Source: Cryptomeria japonica (taxonomy: Eukaryota; Streptophyta; Pinopsida; Cupressales; Cupressaceae). Taken from it: DNA of 64,000 nucleotides. A model generated the notes under the pieces. The model made no database searches. It was given only the letters and a program-made list of their open reading frames with translations, and was not told the DNA's origin. Both the position numbers and the translations under genes were made by a program. The stretch covers positions 100,726,239 through 100,790,238 of the forward strand of contig NC_081413.1 of the NCBI RefSeq assembly GCF_030272615.1, in the 5' to 3' direction. Below, piece by piece: positions 20,284-33,002 of the stretch. The number at the start of each line of letters is the position of its first letter. The stretch's first letter is position 1.

Positions 20284-23200
20284 TCATAACAAACTATCTT
20301 CTAGAATCTCGTCTCCTTTCTCTCCTTTCTCTCTTTCCCTTTTGGCGTATTCAATGAATCTGGTCACTATGCCCTCTATCTCAGTCATCGGGATCTCTGG
20401 TAGAGACTTCAACTGCTCCTCCATATGCATGACTTCATCGAAGGCTTTGACGATAGCATTCTCCCATTCAGGTTCAAGTTCTTGAGTCTTTCTAGCTAAT
20501 ACCACGATCTCAAGCATATCATCAAACTGTCTCTTGGTGATCATTCCATCAGTCCCATGAAACTATCCTTTCCTCCAACTCTCTAGCTTCTCTAATCGTT
20601 CCACTTAGATCAATCTTTCTCTCCAAGATGATTTGTGCTACTTCTACTATTTTATCATGAATACAATGCATATCATCTTGAACTAGACTGCATCTGTTTC
20701 CAATCTCCTCAAATATGATCTTCTTTGTGCGAAGTAAACTACTCCATTGTAGAAAGTTGGGTGTAGATCCTTCTCTTCTTATCTTCTCTCTTGATAAGAC
20801 TTCCCTGGGTGTTTTCTTTATTACTTGAAGTACTGGAATGATAACATCTCTAGCATGAGCAAATGTTTCATAGGCTTCTATGAGGACGTGAGTTCTCCCA
20901 AGAACTTTTATGACTGTGTCGAGTGTCTTCATTATGTCCTTCATGAACTTGTTGACTCTGTTATATGAATTTTCTATCCATGTATCTCCTCATCTTCTCC
21001 ATATGATCAACTGATTCCAAAGGAAGCAAAGGTGGCGGTGTAGTTGCTAGACTCTGGTGTCTCAATGGTTCCTGAAATTGTTGAACATAATTCCCCCACG
21101 CACTTATCTCCTTTTCTAATCTTCTATTATTTTCTATTTCAGCTCTCAACATATCATTAACTGCCTTCAATGAATCAGTAGCATCTCCTCTGGCTTGTTC
21201 GGAGGTGAGAGGACCCAAATCAATAGTCTCCATATCATACTCATTTGTTGTGATCTCACCTTCATGCTTCTCAACCCTTGGACTAGCTATTTGCAACTTC
21301 CTTGATCCTGAATCATCTCTAATCACCTTGGACATCTTTGTAGCTTTCCTCTTCTCGGTGATTTCTCGAGTTTGGCTTAGAAGGCTCGCTATGTCATATG
21401 TTGGTTCTTCATCAACTACTATCACTTCTTGGGATAGTCTTTCCTTAAGCCATTTAGGAATAGAAGATCTTCCTTCTTGAATTTGTGTTTCTTCATGCAC
21501 TTGCTCATCTCTAGGCGGTGAAGTAGTCTCATCATTATCCTCTTCTTCATTTCCTTCGATCTCTTGAATGTTATGAGTGAGATCTTCTTGTCCTTGTGAG
21601 GATTTCTCTTTGCCTTTGTCATTGTGAATTGTGAATTCCATTGATTCGTTCGCTCCTTGACTCAACTCCTTCTCTATCCTTTGTTCTTCATGTCTTTCTC
21701 CCTGCTTCAATTCTTCTTCATGCCTGGAGGAAGGATGACTCGAACTTGATTTATGCTTCTTCCTTGAGGGCTCTTTTTCTCCATGATCTTCCTTTCTCCT
21801 TGATCCTCTCAAGTGAGATGGTTGAGGAGCACTCCCACTTGCGCTTCCTTCATCTTCACCATCTGCTCTTTCTTCTAAGTGGAATGTCATTGCTATGTTC
21901 TGCTCTTTCAACTTCTGGTGTTGTATGTCTATCCATATGTGAGTGTATTCCAAAACCGGTTTCATCAATTCCTTCAAATCAACAACCTCCATATCAATCC
22001 ACTTGAAGTTGATCTCTTTATTTTCTTTGGCGTAGGCTGATTGGAGATATTTGCCACTATCTTGAACTTGATCAGCAATATGAAACAACTTACATTTCCT
22101 GATGAAATTGAGAGGTAGCCTAGAATACATCTTCTTCACTTCCACGTCATCTTGAACGTTCATCCAATAGTCTTTTAACTGTCACTGGTGTCCATACTTC
22201 TTCCCCAAAATTCCTTTTACATTATCGTATGGATCAAAGCAATCTCTAGGAGTGAATGGCTTGAGTGAATGGAGTGCCAACTCTTTCTCGGCATCTTCAG
22301 CTACATGAATGGAAGGGCATACTTCGATAGAGTCTCCAATTGTAATAGGAAAAGAAACACTGGTTCCATGCTTATGCCTATATGCCTTGACATATGCCGC
22401 CAATTGTCTCACCATCTCAAGTAGCACCACTCTTATCTCTCGGGTAGCATGGCAACATGTAGGGAGGAACAGGACATCCTTGAACTTTGATATAGGTGAA
22501 CTTCAGGAATTGGATGAACCATGCACCATGTTGTTGTACCAATGCTTGTGCCTTTGGAGAGATTCTTTGTTGTAGTCCACCTCGAAGCGTCCTCGTGATG
22601 TGCATAGTGAATACATTATTCACTCTCCTATAATGTTGTTTAGGTGGATGATTAAGTTGCGTATAACAATCGTGCACCTTTATCTCTTCGGGTCTTCTTC
22701 CAACTACGTCCTTATACATAAGTCCCGGATACGTGAAATTTCTTGCAAGAGAGTATATGACATAGGAGCTCATATAGAATGTTCTCGTGCGCATCAGTCT
22801 CCTCAACTGTAGATCAATACTATTGCTGATGAGCCTCGCCCAATTGATTGTATCCTTGCTCATGAAGTCTCTGAATTCATCTTTGAAGTCCACCCTATGT
22901 AGTCTATCGGGCCATCTACTTCTACCACCTCTACTCTTCAACCAAAATTTGTCGATGATCTTTGAACAAGCATCTGGATCATCGTCATAGGCAGATTTAG
23001 CTCCTTCCGTACTTATGTAGACCATATCCTTAGGCTGTAGTAGATGGAAGCTTCACTGATTGCTGTCTCCAAGAGATATGTGAGCATTGTTCCATCTTTC
23101 GCCACTATTCTTCTTGAGGGAGAGTCATAATGTTGGGCACACTCCACAATTAGCTCATAGCATTGCACCACAAGAGGAAAGCTAGCTGCATTTATGATCC

Positions 23201-23405
23201 CACTATCGATCATCTTCTTGGCTGTAGCAATAGGTTCACTCGTGTATGATGGGTGCCACAACTTCTTGGTGTCGAACTTCCCCAGATTGGTGTCTCCTAT
23301 TTTGCTCCAATGTGAAGTGATCCTACTTTCGAATGCGCTGCTCTTCGAGTCTTCCTTGATGAGTGCATGACGGGTCACGGTTTTGTTCGGTTTAGGGGCT
23401 GCCAT
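20284..23405 (-). pseudogene. LTR-internal captive gene, copy 2
   Basis: Homologue of the gene in LTR A. It starts at ATG 23405 (MAAPKPNKTV) and ends at 20284 (ILEDSLL). Conserved blocks include HWSKIGDTNLG, GIINAASFP, GAWFIQFLKFTYI, PPYMLPCYP, WLKERLSQEVIVVDE, KRKATKMSKVIRD and IEGIVTRFIEYAK. Damage: frameshifts near 23045, 22432, 20950 and 20545, a CGA-to-TGA type stop at 22182-22184, and about 30 missing residues before INWARLIS relative to copy A. The longest intact piece is 400 residues (20961-22163), covering the charged middle region. The leader lies against an inserted hAT fragment. Function unknown. Confidence 0.85.
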
Positions 23406-23534
23406 CTTTCACCTATGAGAGATATGTAAGTTAGGGTAGTGGTGCAATATTGATGTAATGAAGTCTATTCATCTAATAAGCTAGCTATGGAATTAATCCA
23501 AATCAACCTTGCATCTTAATAAATGTGAAATTAA

Positions 23535-24525
23535 CAGTGTTCCACGGGGACGCGTCCACCCCCTTTTTGGGCGCGTCCCCCCGTCAGAAACATCTCGGGG
23601 ACGGGACGTCCCCCACCGTCCCACCACCGCCACCCAAGCGTCATCGGGACGCAGAGACATCTCTGCGTCTCCCAAGGAGATGTGGAGACGTCTCCTGGGA
23701 GACGTCTGGGCATCTCCTCGTCTCTCGAGAGACGCCCAGGCGTCTCCCGTGTTCTCACGTCAAAGCAAACCAAAAAAAGCAATTTTTAAAAAACATGTGA
23801 CTTTTGGGGGGTTAAGGGGTAACCCTAATTGAACGTGGGCCCCACCCTACCCCCAAAAGCAACACAAGTATGTTTCTTTTAGATTTCACTCTCATTTTGG
23901 AAAACTGATTTTTTTTCCAGCAAGCTGAAGAGGAGGAATAACTTGAAGAAGACTGATTGAAGGGGTGAGAAAAGTGATTGCAAGCGTGATAGGAGCTAGA
24001 AGAAGCAAGAAGAAGAGGAAGAAGAAGATTCTTCTACATTTTGGAGAGATTTTTCAAGCACAAGGTAGGGTTTTTCAACTTTTTCTTGTTGTTTTTTTTT
24101 TTTTTTTTTTTTTTTTTCTGATTTTCATTGTTCTATGTCATTTTTGGATTTTTTTTCCCTATTCATCTCAAGACTCAAAATGAGATTTGATGTTGAATCT
24201 ATAGGAAAAAAATATAAAAATATATTGTTAAACTAGGCTGATTTTATTTTTTATTTTTATTTTGTGAAATGTAGTGTCAATTTCACAATGAGCTCCCAAG
24301 GCATGAGTGAAGATGACATGGAAATCCATTCTCATAGTGAGAATGATTCAGAATATGAACCTGAAAATGAGGGGGGTGACCATGGGGCTGATCTTGGAGT
24401 CCAATCTAGTTCTATGGCGAGTGCACTAGCTAGTACAGGTTGCCCTTCAGAGTTGTTGGCACCATATGCTAGGGGTCATTTTGATCCTAAGTCTCCTCTA
24501 AAACAGTTTGCTTCATGAATATCAG
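23535..24525 (+). mobile_element. hAT-type DNA transposon, 5' half
   Basis: Begins (CA)GTGTTCCACGGGGACG and is rich in GGGGACG/GAGACGTC motifs. It continues through a leader with polyadenine/thymine runs into the first coding part of a transposase-like protein. The first ~430 bp align with the element at 40323-41479. It ends abruptly near 24525, where the LTR array begins, and no 3' inverted terminus is found. It lies between the array and the captive gene of LTR copy 2. Confidence 0.72.
24288..24518 (+). pseudogene. hAT transposase-like N-terminus
   Basis: From ATG 24288 (MSSQGMSEDDMEI) the frame runs 76 codons: an acidic, disordered start, then LLAPYARGHFDPKSPLKQF, which resembles the segment before the BED zinc finger in plant hAT transposases. 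It then ends where homology stops. The BED finger, catalytic domain and dimerisation domain are absent. Confidence 0.5.
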
Positions 24526-24544
24526 TACAAGGCATGTCCAATCG

Positions 24545-25735
24545 TAGGGCGGACTTTTGGAACTTCTACTTGGCACCAAGTATCACTTAATATTTAGCTA
24601 AATTTTTGTCATCAATTCTCCTTCATATTTCATCATGTTAACCTCTCCATTTATTGACTTCCAATCTTCATGTTGCCATCATTGATGTCTCTTACATAGG
24701 GCGGAGGTTTTAGGTTGTTTGACACCACACTTGGAAGTGTTTACTAGGTAGGGCGGACTTTCTAGCTCATGGAAGGCAGACTTTCTTTCTTGTTCACTTC
24801 ACATGCCTTCCTCCTAGGGCGGACTTTGAAGCACCTCCATCAAGGCAGACTTTCCTACTCCCTCTTCAAGGCGGACTTTAGGAGGGTTCCCATGATAGGG
24901 CGGACTTTTAAACTTACTATCCAAGGCGGAGTTTAGGAACTACCCCTACATGGCGGACTTTTGAAAGGCATTTCTTCATGGCCTTTCCAACATGCATGGC
25001 AGACTTTCTTGACCCCTCTATGGCAGACTTTCTTGACCATCTCTTACAACCTTTGAAGGCCTAGGGCGGAGTTTAAGAGGGTCTTCAACATCATACTTAG
25101 CATCTTGGGCGGAGTTTCATCTTCCTCAACATGGCGGACTTTTGGAGGGTCTCATGCATAGGGCGGAGTTTTGACAAGGCTCGCACATCTTCTTTTCTCA
25201 CTCCACAAGGCATAGGGCGGAGTTTAAGAGGCATCACCACCACTTGACATACTTGGGCGGAGTTTGGGAGCCTCTCTTCATGGCTTCTCCAAGGTATGGT
25301 GGAGTTTAGGCTGACCAGCACCATGGGAGGACTTTTAAGCTTGGCATCATCCACTCAGCAGCACCTTGGGCGGAGTTTTGGAAGGTGTTCTCCTTGGGCG
25401 AACTTCTATGACATCTCCACCATAGGGCGGAGTTTGAAGGCATGACCAGCACCATGGGCAGAGTTTTGGAAGGTGTTCTCCTTGGGCGGACTTCTATGAC
25501 ATCTCCACCATAGGGCGGAGTTTGAAGGCATGACTACCAAGGCAAACTTTAGACACCTTCTCAAGGCATGGCGGAGTTTGAAGAGACAACCTCTAAGGCG
25601 GAGTTTTGGGAGGCCTTAAGAGGCTTACACACCATCATGAGCGGACTTTTGACATCCCTCTACATGGCGGACTTTAGGCACTCTCCATCATAGGGCGAAG
25701 TTTTGGAAGGACACCAAGGCGGCGGACTATATATG
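24545..25735. repeat. array of ~40 GGGCGGACTTT / GGGCGGAGTTT modules in LTR copy 2
   Basis: Roughly 40 copies of the 11-bp core GGGCGGA[C/G]TTT (minus strand AAA[G/C]TCCGCCC), spaced 20-60 bp apart; variants GGCAGACTTT and GGGCGAAGTTT occur. A 73-bp segment (TAGGGCGGAGTTTGAAGGCA ..) is locally duplicated near 25425-25530. The array occupies the position of the hairpin modules in A and B. Confidence 0.9.
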
Positions 25736-25804
25736 AAGTATATGTGGTATTTCAATATGTCTTTTCTCTTTCTTATACTTTAAGTTATATTTCATATATA
25801 TTGT

Positions 25805-25925
25805 CAGGATGTTTGAGAGTGGTTTCGGACCTCCAGGAGTTATAATGCAAAATCTAGATTTTGGAGGATTCTTCAATTTTCCAGACTTAGTCAAATTTCA
25901 GGATCAGGATAACATTCCAGACTTA
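25805..25925 (-). repeat. LTR block shared with LTR B (14485-14605)
   Basis: Inverse-complement match to 14485-14605 over about 120 bp with few differences. It borders the array on its upstream side in LTR orientation. Confidence 0.85.
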
Positions 25926-26469
25926 CATGATTTTTCGAGCTGATTACCCTTTGAATGCGCCATGACCCCCTAAAATATAGGAACTTAGCTTTTTGGGTCA
26001 AAACTTGAAAATTTTCGATCATGATCGGAGCAGGGCAATGCCAACAGTGCAAACCCTAGGTTCCCATTCTGAAAAAGCAAAAAGCAGACATTCCTAAAAA
26101 ATAGGGAAAACTTTCTAAAAATAGCCATACCAGGGATCGGGCTAAAAATGCCAAAAACGAAACTTCCTAAAACGTAGGAAAAAGCAAAAAAGCAAACTTT
26201 CTAAAAATAGAAAATTGTCCAAATTCGTCCAAATCAATTGCGATCTTCATCCTTTGGCCTTTCTAGGCACTTTGACGGTATCCAAACTCTGGTATCACTT
26301 GGCTTGCAAAAACTAGCTTTCAATCTCTAGGACTTGAACCATTCAAAACTGAGCAAGGCTTGGCAAAACATAAGCGGAAGGCCACGAGACACTAACAAAA
26401 ACCCTAGAAAGCAAAAAAAGAGAGGGTCCCCATTTGCAATGGGGCGATGTGTGAAAAAGGTCACAACAG

Positions 26470-28731
26470 GAGGAAAGTTGAAATCCTCAAGAATCAGGGC
26501 TTGATCGTATCTAATCGTAGGCGGTTTCTCATATCCGGTTGTTGGAGGATTCTCCATGGCCTCATTGTTGTGCATCTCCTGTCAAAATATGTCAGTCGCA
26601 ACTTTGAATTAGGGACATTGCAATTCGGAATGCTGGCTTGTGTTATTCAATCTACACCAATTTGATAGAGTTGCTTCGGCAAGGAAAACTTTGTCGATTA
26701 ATTGCTTTTCAGCTGCCAACGGATTGTCTAAAGGTGAAGGAACATTTCCATTATTAGGCGTTGTGTTCCACGTCCTCTTTTGATATCCTTAATTATTATC
26801 ATGAAACCCTTGATTGTTCCCTTAATAATTTTGATTATTTCCTTGGAAATTTTGGTTATTTCTTTGATAATTCTGATAATTGCCTTGATTGTTTTGGAAA
26901 TTTCTTTGCATACTTTGCAATTGATTATTTTGGTTTAGTAAATATGTGACATCGGCCGACAATTTCTTTACTTGTTCGATTAACTCTCGAATTTCTTCAT
27001 TTTCCTCTGGTGTTCTAGTGGACATTGGTGCACCTTGTAGGTATACTGGATTTGTTTGAGGTGTTTGTGGAACTTGACTACTCAGATGCAGTACCAACTG
27101 ATTGGATGGTTGCAGAGCCGAATAAGTTGATAACGGAGTTGGGTTCAATACTGGTGTCTGATTTATGCTTGGTTTAACCCTTGTATCTAGTTAGTTGTTG
27201 CTGGTGCTCCCATATGAAGTAAAGGACCCACGATGTTCTAACGTAATCCTTTGCTAACCTCGACTGCTTTAGTGTATGCTGCGCTCAAATTTGTTGGAGG
27301 AGGATGAGATTTTACAAACATTGTCGTGAGAGGGTCTAAAGCATGATAATGTATTTCAAGTTCATCTACTACAAGATAAGGAGGCTACAACCTCATATAT
27401 GCTCTGTGGAATCTATCATTGAATGAGTTGATTGGTTCATGTTCAATCCTTCTACATTCAATAAATTGTGTATACAAATCTGCCGGTGTAACTAGAAGAC
27501 CGAACTTTCTAAGGAAAGCGTCCTTAAGCAATTCCCATGATGTGATGGACCCTGTAGGCAAGTGGATAAACTAAGAAAGTGCTTCATCTCCTAAGGAATA
27601 TGGAAAGAGCTTGCAAGCTACGTCCGCAAATCGAATTGGTTTAATCCTCAAACGATCTTCAAATAGCTTGATATGATCTTCAGCAGTTTGGTTTGGATCC
27701 TTAAGATGAAACTTAGAGCAAAAGTTCTCTAGGTTCTTTGGCATATCATGGTAAGTTGCGAACTGAAGAGGAGACGGATTGTTAACCATCCACGTTGCTC
27801 CATGTGTTGGAGGAGGGGGGGGACGTGGGGGAGGTATGAATTGATTAGCCATTGTACTCCCACTTGATTGAGACCCTGACTGTGCACTTGATTGAGTGAT
27901 CGCTTGAATCACTGGTTGGTTTACTGCTTGTACAGTGGATTGAATTGCGTTGTTTTGAGTAGTTCCTTGGTCTAACTCCTTTTGGTTGGTATCTTGATCT
28001 TGACCTCGCTCTTGATACTAGGGTAGCGGAGTTTGAAATAAACTAGAAAGATTTCCAACTACTGACTCGCTTTCCCAATCAAATATTGAATCTAATCTAG
28101 GAGTCTCTTGACTAGATGAAGCTTCGTGTCTTTTGCTTCATGTCTTAGGCATGTAGTTCAATTCCTGATGCTTCCTTTCTCCTGGCACTGACCTTAGAAC
28201 TCTTTGAAATTTCTCAGGTGAGAATGAATTGACACGATCCAACATGATTGTCCTTCAATTTACTGGCGTGGAGGAAGGGGAAACCTTTGATCAAGGATTG
28301 CTCTTTCAATAGCAACACCAATCTCAATGGCCTTCTCTTCTTCTTCGATCAAAACAAGACACGTGTCAATATACTGGTTGTTAGTTCTCCTTTCTCTCCA
28401 AGCCAGATGATCAAGTCCGGTGATAATGTCTTCTTGATGATCGTTGTATGCGAGGTTTGGTTGTACCACTTCTAATACGCCTCTATGTGGTTGCCCCATT
28501 GTGGTTCATGATAGATTGATTTCCTTGACTGGTTGTTCTAGGGATAACAATGATAGATGGTTGATTCCCCAATTCTTCTTCCTTGTCAATAATGCTTCTC
28601 ACTCGTCTGAATTCAGCTGAATTTTTCTGATTTCTCCATGCAAGAGTGTTGAATTGTGAAATGATGTCTTGTTGTTCAGCGAGATATAACTCTTCTTTTG
28701 TCAAAACCATGTGATTTGAAACAATGAGCAT
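26470..28731 (-). pseudogene. gag: Ty3/gypsy-type gag (gag-only internal region)
   Basis: Starts near 28731 (MLIVSNHMVLTKEEL), just after the primer-binding-like site. The N-terminal part has two similar units, NTLAWRNQKNSAEF then IIDKEEE, and DHLAWRERRTNNQY then LIEEEEK. After a Pro-rich linker comes the retrotransposon Gag domain (FATYHDMPKNLENFCSKF at ~27740, CKLFPYSLGDEALS, WELLKDAFLRKFG, IEHEPINSFNDRFH). A Gln/Asn-rich C-terminal part follows (QNNQGNYQNYQ repeats, 26822-27000). Several stops and shifts break the frame. Coding similarity runs to EDFNFPP at the junction with LTR copy 2 at 26468, so pol is missing rather than merely decayed. Confidence 0.8.
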
Positions 28732-28741
28732 TCACTTCTTG

Positions 28742-28759
28742 CCCTCCTTCTAGCGCCAA
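28742..28759 (-). promoter_or_regulatory. primer-binding-like site of giant-LTR element
   Basis: Minus strand TTGGCGCTAGAAGGAGGG directly after the LTR end CATCAACA and three A residues. The TGGCGC start is typical of gypsy primer-binding sites. The priming tRNA cannot be named with confidence. Confidence 0.65.
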
Positions 28760-29655
28760 TTTTGTTGATGGTGTTTTTATGCACTATACAACTCAAAATA
28801 AAATACCAAAGGTACTCTATCCTCTCTTGATAAAAAGACTCAAATGCTGAAGATTTGCAAAGGATCACTTGAGATGATTCCAAGGTTCTTTAATGTTAGG
28901 TCTTAACGTGTTGGATATCTTCAATGGTATTGATGTGATTTGTTGTACCTGTGAGGGGAATTACATACTTTCTCGCTTTAATCTCAATGGTTATGATGTT
29001 CTTCAAATGATATTGAAATATTGCTCCTTTTCCTATCTTACTTATTGTTGATAAAAAAAGTGAAAAAAAAGGATCAGGGTTTAGAAATGCTATTCCAAAA
29101 TAAGAGTGCAAGACAATGAGTGATTTCAAGTTAGCTCAACTAAGCTTTGCTTTGACATCGCATGAACATCTCCACAAGGCTAGTGCAATCTTCTAAGGGG
29201 TAGCTCAATGATTTTTCAAATCACCAACTCAAACATAGACACCTTCAAAGCGAAGCATATCAATGATGAATAGTAATTGAAGTTAAGCTTAAGGTGAAAT
29301 GATTCCAGTTGACCATGCAAGGCAAGTTTGAAATCAACAAGCCGCTAGTGGTATGGATAATGGAGCTTCACTTTCAATCATGCACATGTATCTTTCACTC
29401 ATCTAAAACTTAAGAGTAAACTCTATTCTAATTTTTTTTGTCTTTTTTGAATATAAGCTCTCACAAAAGGTATGAAGAAACAAGCAAATGCTTCAAAACT
29501 TAATAAGTCACTAACACTTCAATGGTTTTATTAATTTCTTAAACATCAAGCAACAATTCTTCAAAGTCTCTTGATTGATCTCCTAATGCTGAATTTCTGC
29601 TGCAAATCTAATCTCAAATCTCCTTCTAATGAGATGCAAAAATTAAATGAGTTGA

Positions 29656-29664
29656 GCTTATATA
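29656..29664 (-). promoter_or_regulatory. second TATA box, LTR copy 3
   Basis: CTATATAAG on the minus strand after the CTTGGCCATCCTTTG motif, matching the tail promoters of LTRs A, B and Z. Confidence 0.5.
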
Positions 29665-29847
29665 GAGCTCTTTATTACAAAGGATGGCCAAGATTAAACT
29701 AGAATCAAGGGCCCGGATTTTGCCACCTAAAACCAAAATACCTAACTTATTGCAGAACATTAAATGCAAGCCAATGGGAATGTGACATCCATTTGGCACA
29801 AAATACGAGGAAAAATCCTCCAATAGGAAAAATGATGCCACATAGGA

Positions 29848-32800
29848 TCATAACAAACTTTCTTCTAGAATCTTGTTGCCTTTATCCTTTTCTCTTTTTG
29901 CAAATTCAATGAATTTGGACATCATAGATTCTATCTCAGCTATTGCAACTGCAGGAAGATTCTCCAACTGTGCTTCCAAGTAGTTGATCTCATCCAAGCT
30001 GGTGGTGAAGCTCTTATCCCAATCTGGTCCAAATTCTCTAGTCTTGCTGGCAATTAAGGTGAATGAAAGGATAGCATTCAGCTGCTTCTCTAAAGGCATT
30101 CCATTAGGTTCAAAGAAGAGAATTTTCACTTTGTCCATCAAATCTTCCACAACAATGTCAACTCCTTCATCCTTGTTCTTCTCAAGAATAATCTCAGCAA
30201 CCTCTAGGATCTTATCATGTATTGCATTGATTCCCTGATCAATTTGGGTGCACCCAAGATTGATGTCTTCAAATACAAGTCTCCTCATGCAAAGCAAATT
30301 ATGCCACATTTAAGATTAGGCAATTGCTCATCTTTCAGCATCCCTTGAGTTATAAATGTTTGTCTCGGTATAGTCTTCATTACTTGCAATATAGGGATGG
30401 TGAAATCTCTTATGTGGACAGAATCATCATATGCTACCTTGAGTCTGAGTCCTCTCAAGAGTTGTCATAGCCTTATCAAATGTTCTTGCTAACTCCCTCA
30501 CAAATGCCTTTGCCTTCCTAAATGCCTTGGTGATCCAAGCATCCAACAATTGTGTTGAGGCCTTCATCTTTTCAAAATCTTCAACTGTATCTGGAGGAGG
30601 TAGTGATGAAGCCAACGGATCGCGTTGCCTTAGTGGAACCTTGAGTTGTTGAAGGTAGCCTCTCAACATGTTGTTTTCTTTCTCTAACTTGCTATTCTTT
30701 TCAACTTCCAGCTTGAGCATATAATTGACTATTTTCACTGTATCATTCATATCTTCTAATGCTTGATCAGTGGTGGGAGGATCTAGATTGATGGTTTCAA
30801 AGTCAAACTCATCTACTGTAATCTCATCCTCTGGCTTGTCTACTCTTGGAATAGCAATCTGTATGATCTTAGATCCATCTTCATCTCTTGTCATCTTGGA
30901 CATCCTGGTGGCTGCCTTCTTCTCATGTTCATAATTTCTATCGAGGTAGCTACCTAGATCAAATGGATCTTGTTCTTCTTCTACAATCACTTTCTTTGAC
31001 AATCTTTCCTTTAGCCAAGCAGGTATAACTGATTGCTCCTCTTCAACCTGTATCTCTTTCACTTGTTGCTCTTCTCGTGGAGGGGATGTGACTTCTTGTT
31101 CATCATCATCTTCAATGTTCACATAGGTATCACTGCTTGCTTTATCATTGATTGGCTTAGGTGAAGTTGCCTTGTCATAGGCCACCTATTGTTTTCCCTT
31201 ACTACTCATTCCATGATCAATGCCTGTATCAACTGCTTGATTCGCTTCCTCTTGATGCATAGATGAAGCACTAGAAGAAAGATGAGGAGCTTGACTTGAC
31301 TTGTGTTTCTTCTTTGGATGTTCTTTCGCATTATCTTCCTTTTGTCTAGAGTCCCCTCGAATGAGTTGATTGAGTAGCACTGGCATGTTGGTTTTCACTT
31401 TCCGCTTCTTCATCAGAAGATTCTACTTCTCCCATCCTTTGAAATGTCACCCGGATGCCTTTATCTTGCAATATATGGGTTTGTGCTTCTACCCATTTCT
31501 TAGTGCTGATCAAGAATGGCCTCATGAGTTCTCTCAAATCTGTAACTTCATCCTCAACTCAATTAACCTTCACTTCTTTGTTCTTTTCTTTCTCATAAGT
31601 TGGCAAGAGGTGTCTTCCACTATCATTTGCTTTATCAGCAACATCAAAAACCTTAGTTGCTCTGATAATCTCAATAGGTAGCTTTGAATGCATCTTCCTT
31701 CTCATCTCAAAATCATTCGGTGCATTCATGAAATGATCTTCTAATTGCAATCGATGCCCATGCTTCTTTCCGCTTGTCTTCTGGATGTTGTCGTAGGGAT
31801 CAAAGTTGTTTCTCAAAATATATGGTTAAAGGTGGAAGGTCATCAATTCTTCATCTATTTTTCCCGCCACTTGCAAGGATGGAAAAATTTCCAAAGATTT
31901 TCCTAATGAAATAGGGAAAGGATTCTTTGTCTTCAACTTGTTCTTTTGTACTTTGTTGTATGCCACCAACTGTCTCACCAATTCAAGGAGTACTAATTTG
32001 TTTGTAGGATACCTTGGTAGCATAAGAGGTGGGCATGAGCATCCTTGAACTCTTATATAAGTAAACTTGAGAAACTGAATTAACCATGCACCAAACTTCT
32101 CCACCAACTCTTGTGCATCTGTGGATAGCCTCTAATGAATGCCACCTTGCAATGTCCTTGTGATGTGCATAGTGAAGGCATCATTGGGTCACCTGTAATG
32201 TTTCTGATCATGATAATGCAGCTGGGTGTATGAATCACATGCTCTTAGTTGTCCTGGTTTAGTACCAACCGGTGACCTGTATGTTAATCCCACATACTGA
32301 TAAGCCCAAGCAAGTGAGTATATGATGTATGAACCCATGTAGAACGTCCTCGTTCTCTCAAGCCTCTTGAGTTGTAAATCAATGTTATTGCTGATGACAC
32401 GATGTCCATGAAGTAGAACATCCAAACCTCAAAGTAGAAGGCCTGTGGGATCCCGAAGACTTGGCTAAGAAGTGTAACTAGGTCACCAAATTCTTCCTTG
32501 AAGTAAATCCGATGATTTTGCTTGGGAGCTTGGATTTACTTTGTCGGCTCTTAGATAACCAATACTTATTAATTATTCCTTGACATTTATTTGGATCATC
32601 ATCATAGATCGCCTTTGCATTGTCACTGCAATTGTATGTCATGTTCTTGAATTGAGGTATGTAAAAAGCCTCGCTAATTGCCTCCTCCGAAAGATAAGCA
32701 ATCTCTCTCCCATCAGGTGTTACAATCACTCTCCTTTCTGGATCATAGTGCTTAGCACATTCAATGATAAGCTCATTGCATTGTACCGTCAAAGGAAAGC

Positions 32801-33002
32801 CAGCTGCCTTTACAATACCACTATCCATCATCAATTTGGAATACCCTGTTGGTCTGGTTGTATACAGCAGACCTTGAAACTTCTTCATATCAATCTGACC
32901 CAGATTGAGATCGCCTATGTTGCCCCAATGTGATATGATCTTTGATTCCAAGATGACGTTCTTTGAATCCTCCTTAAAAAGGATCTGCCTTATTCCAGCC
33001 AT
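29848..33002 (-). pseudogene. LTR-internal captive gene, copy 3
   Basis: Starts at ATG 33002 (MAGIRQILFKED) and ends at 29848 (ILEESLL). Conserved blocks include HWGNIGDLNLG, GIVKAAGFP, YLSEEAISEAF, GAWLIQFLKFTYI, PPLMLPRYP, IPAWLKERLSKKVIVEE, TRMSKMTRDEDG and IESMMSKFIEFAKRE. Two frameshifts (near 32450 and 31420) and several stops (for example 32189, 31826, 31559, 31186, 30427) break it. About 13 residues are missing before the ISNNIDLQLKRL block, a different deletion from that in copy 2. The middle region is acidic with basic clusters and a predicted coiled-coil-like stretch (30640-30760). Function unknown. Confidence 0.85.

Larger units (their letters stand above)
20055..26468 (-). repeat. 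Giant LTR copy 2
   Basis: Starts (minus) TGTTGTGACC with the CCCCATTGCAAATGGGG hairpin at 26468 and ends CACATCAACA at 20055; 6.4 kb. It contains the block shared with LTR B, a long CCGCCC-type array, an inserted hAT fragment, the captive gene, and a shortened tail. In the tail the telobox palindrome is present (20144-20161), but the following TATA region is deleted and joins directly to TTCTGTGTTCG near the LTR end. Confidence 0.85.
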
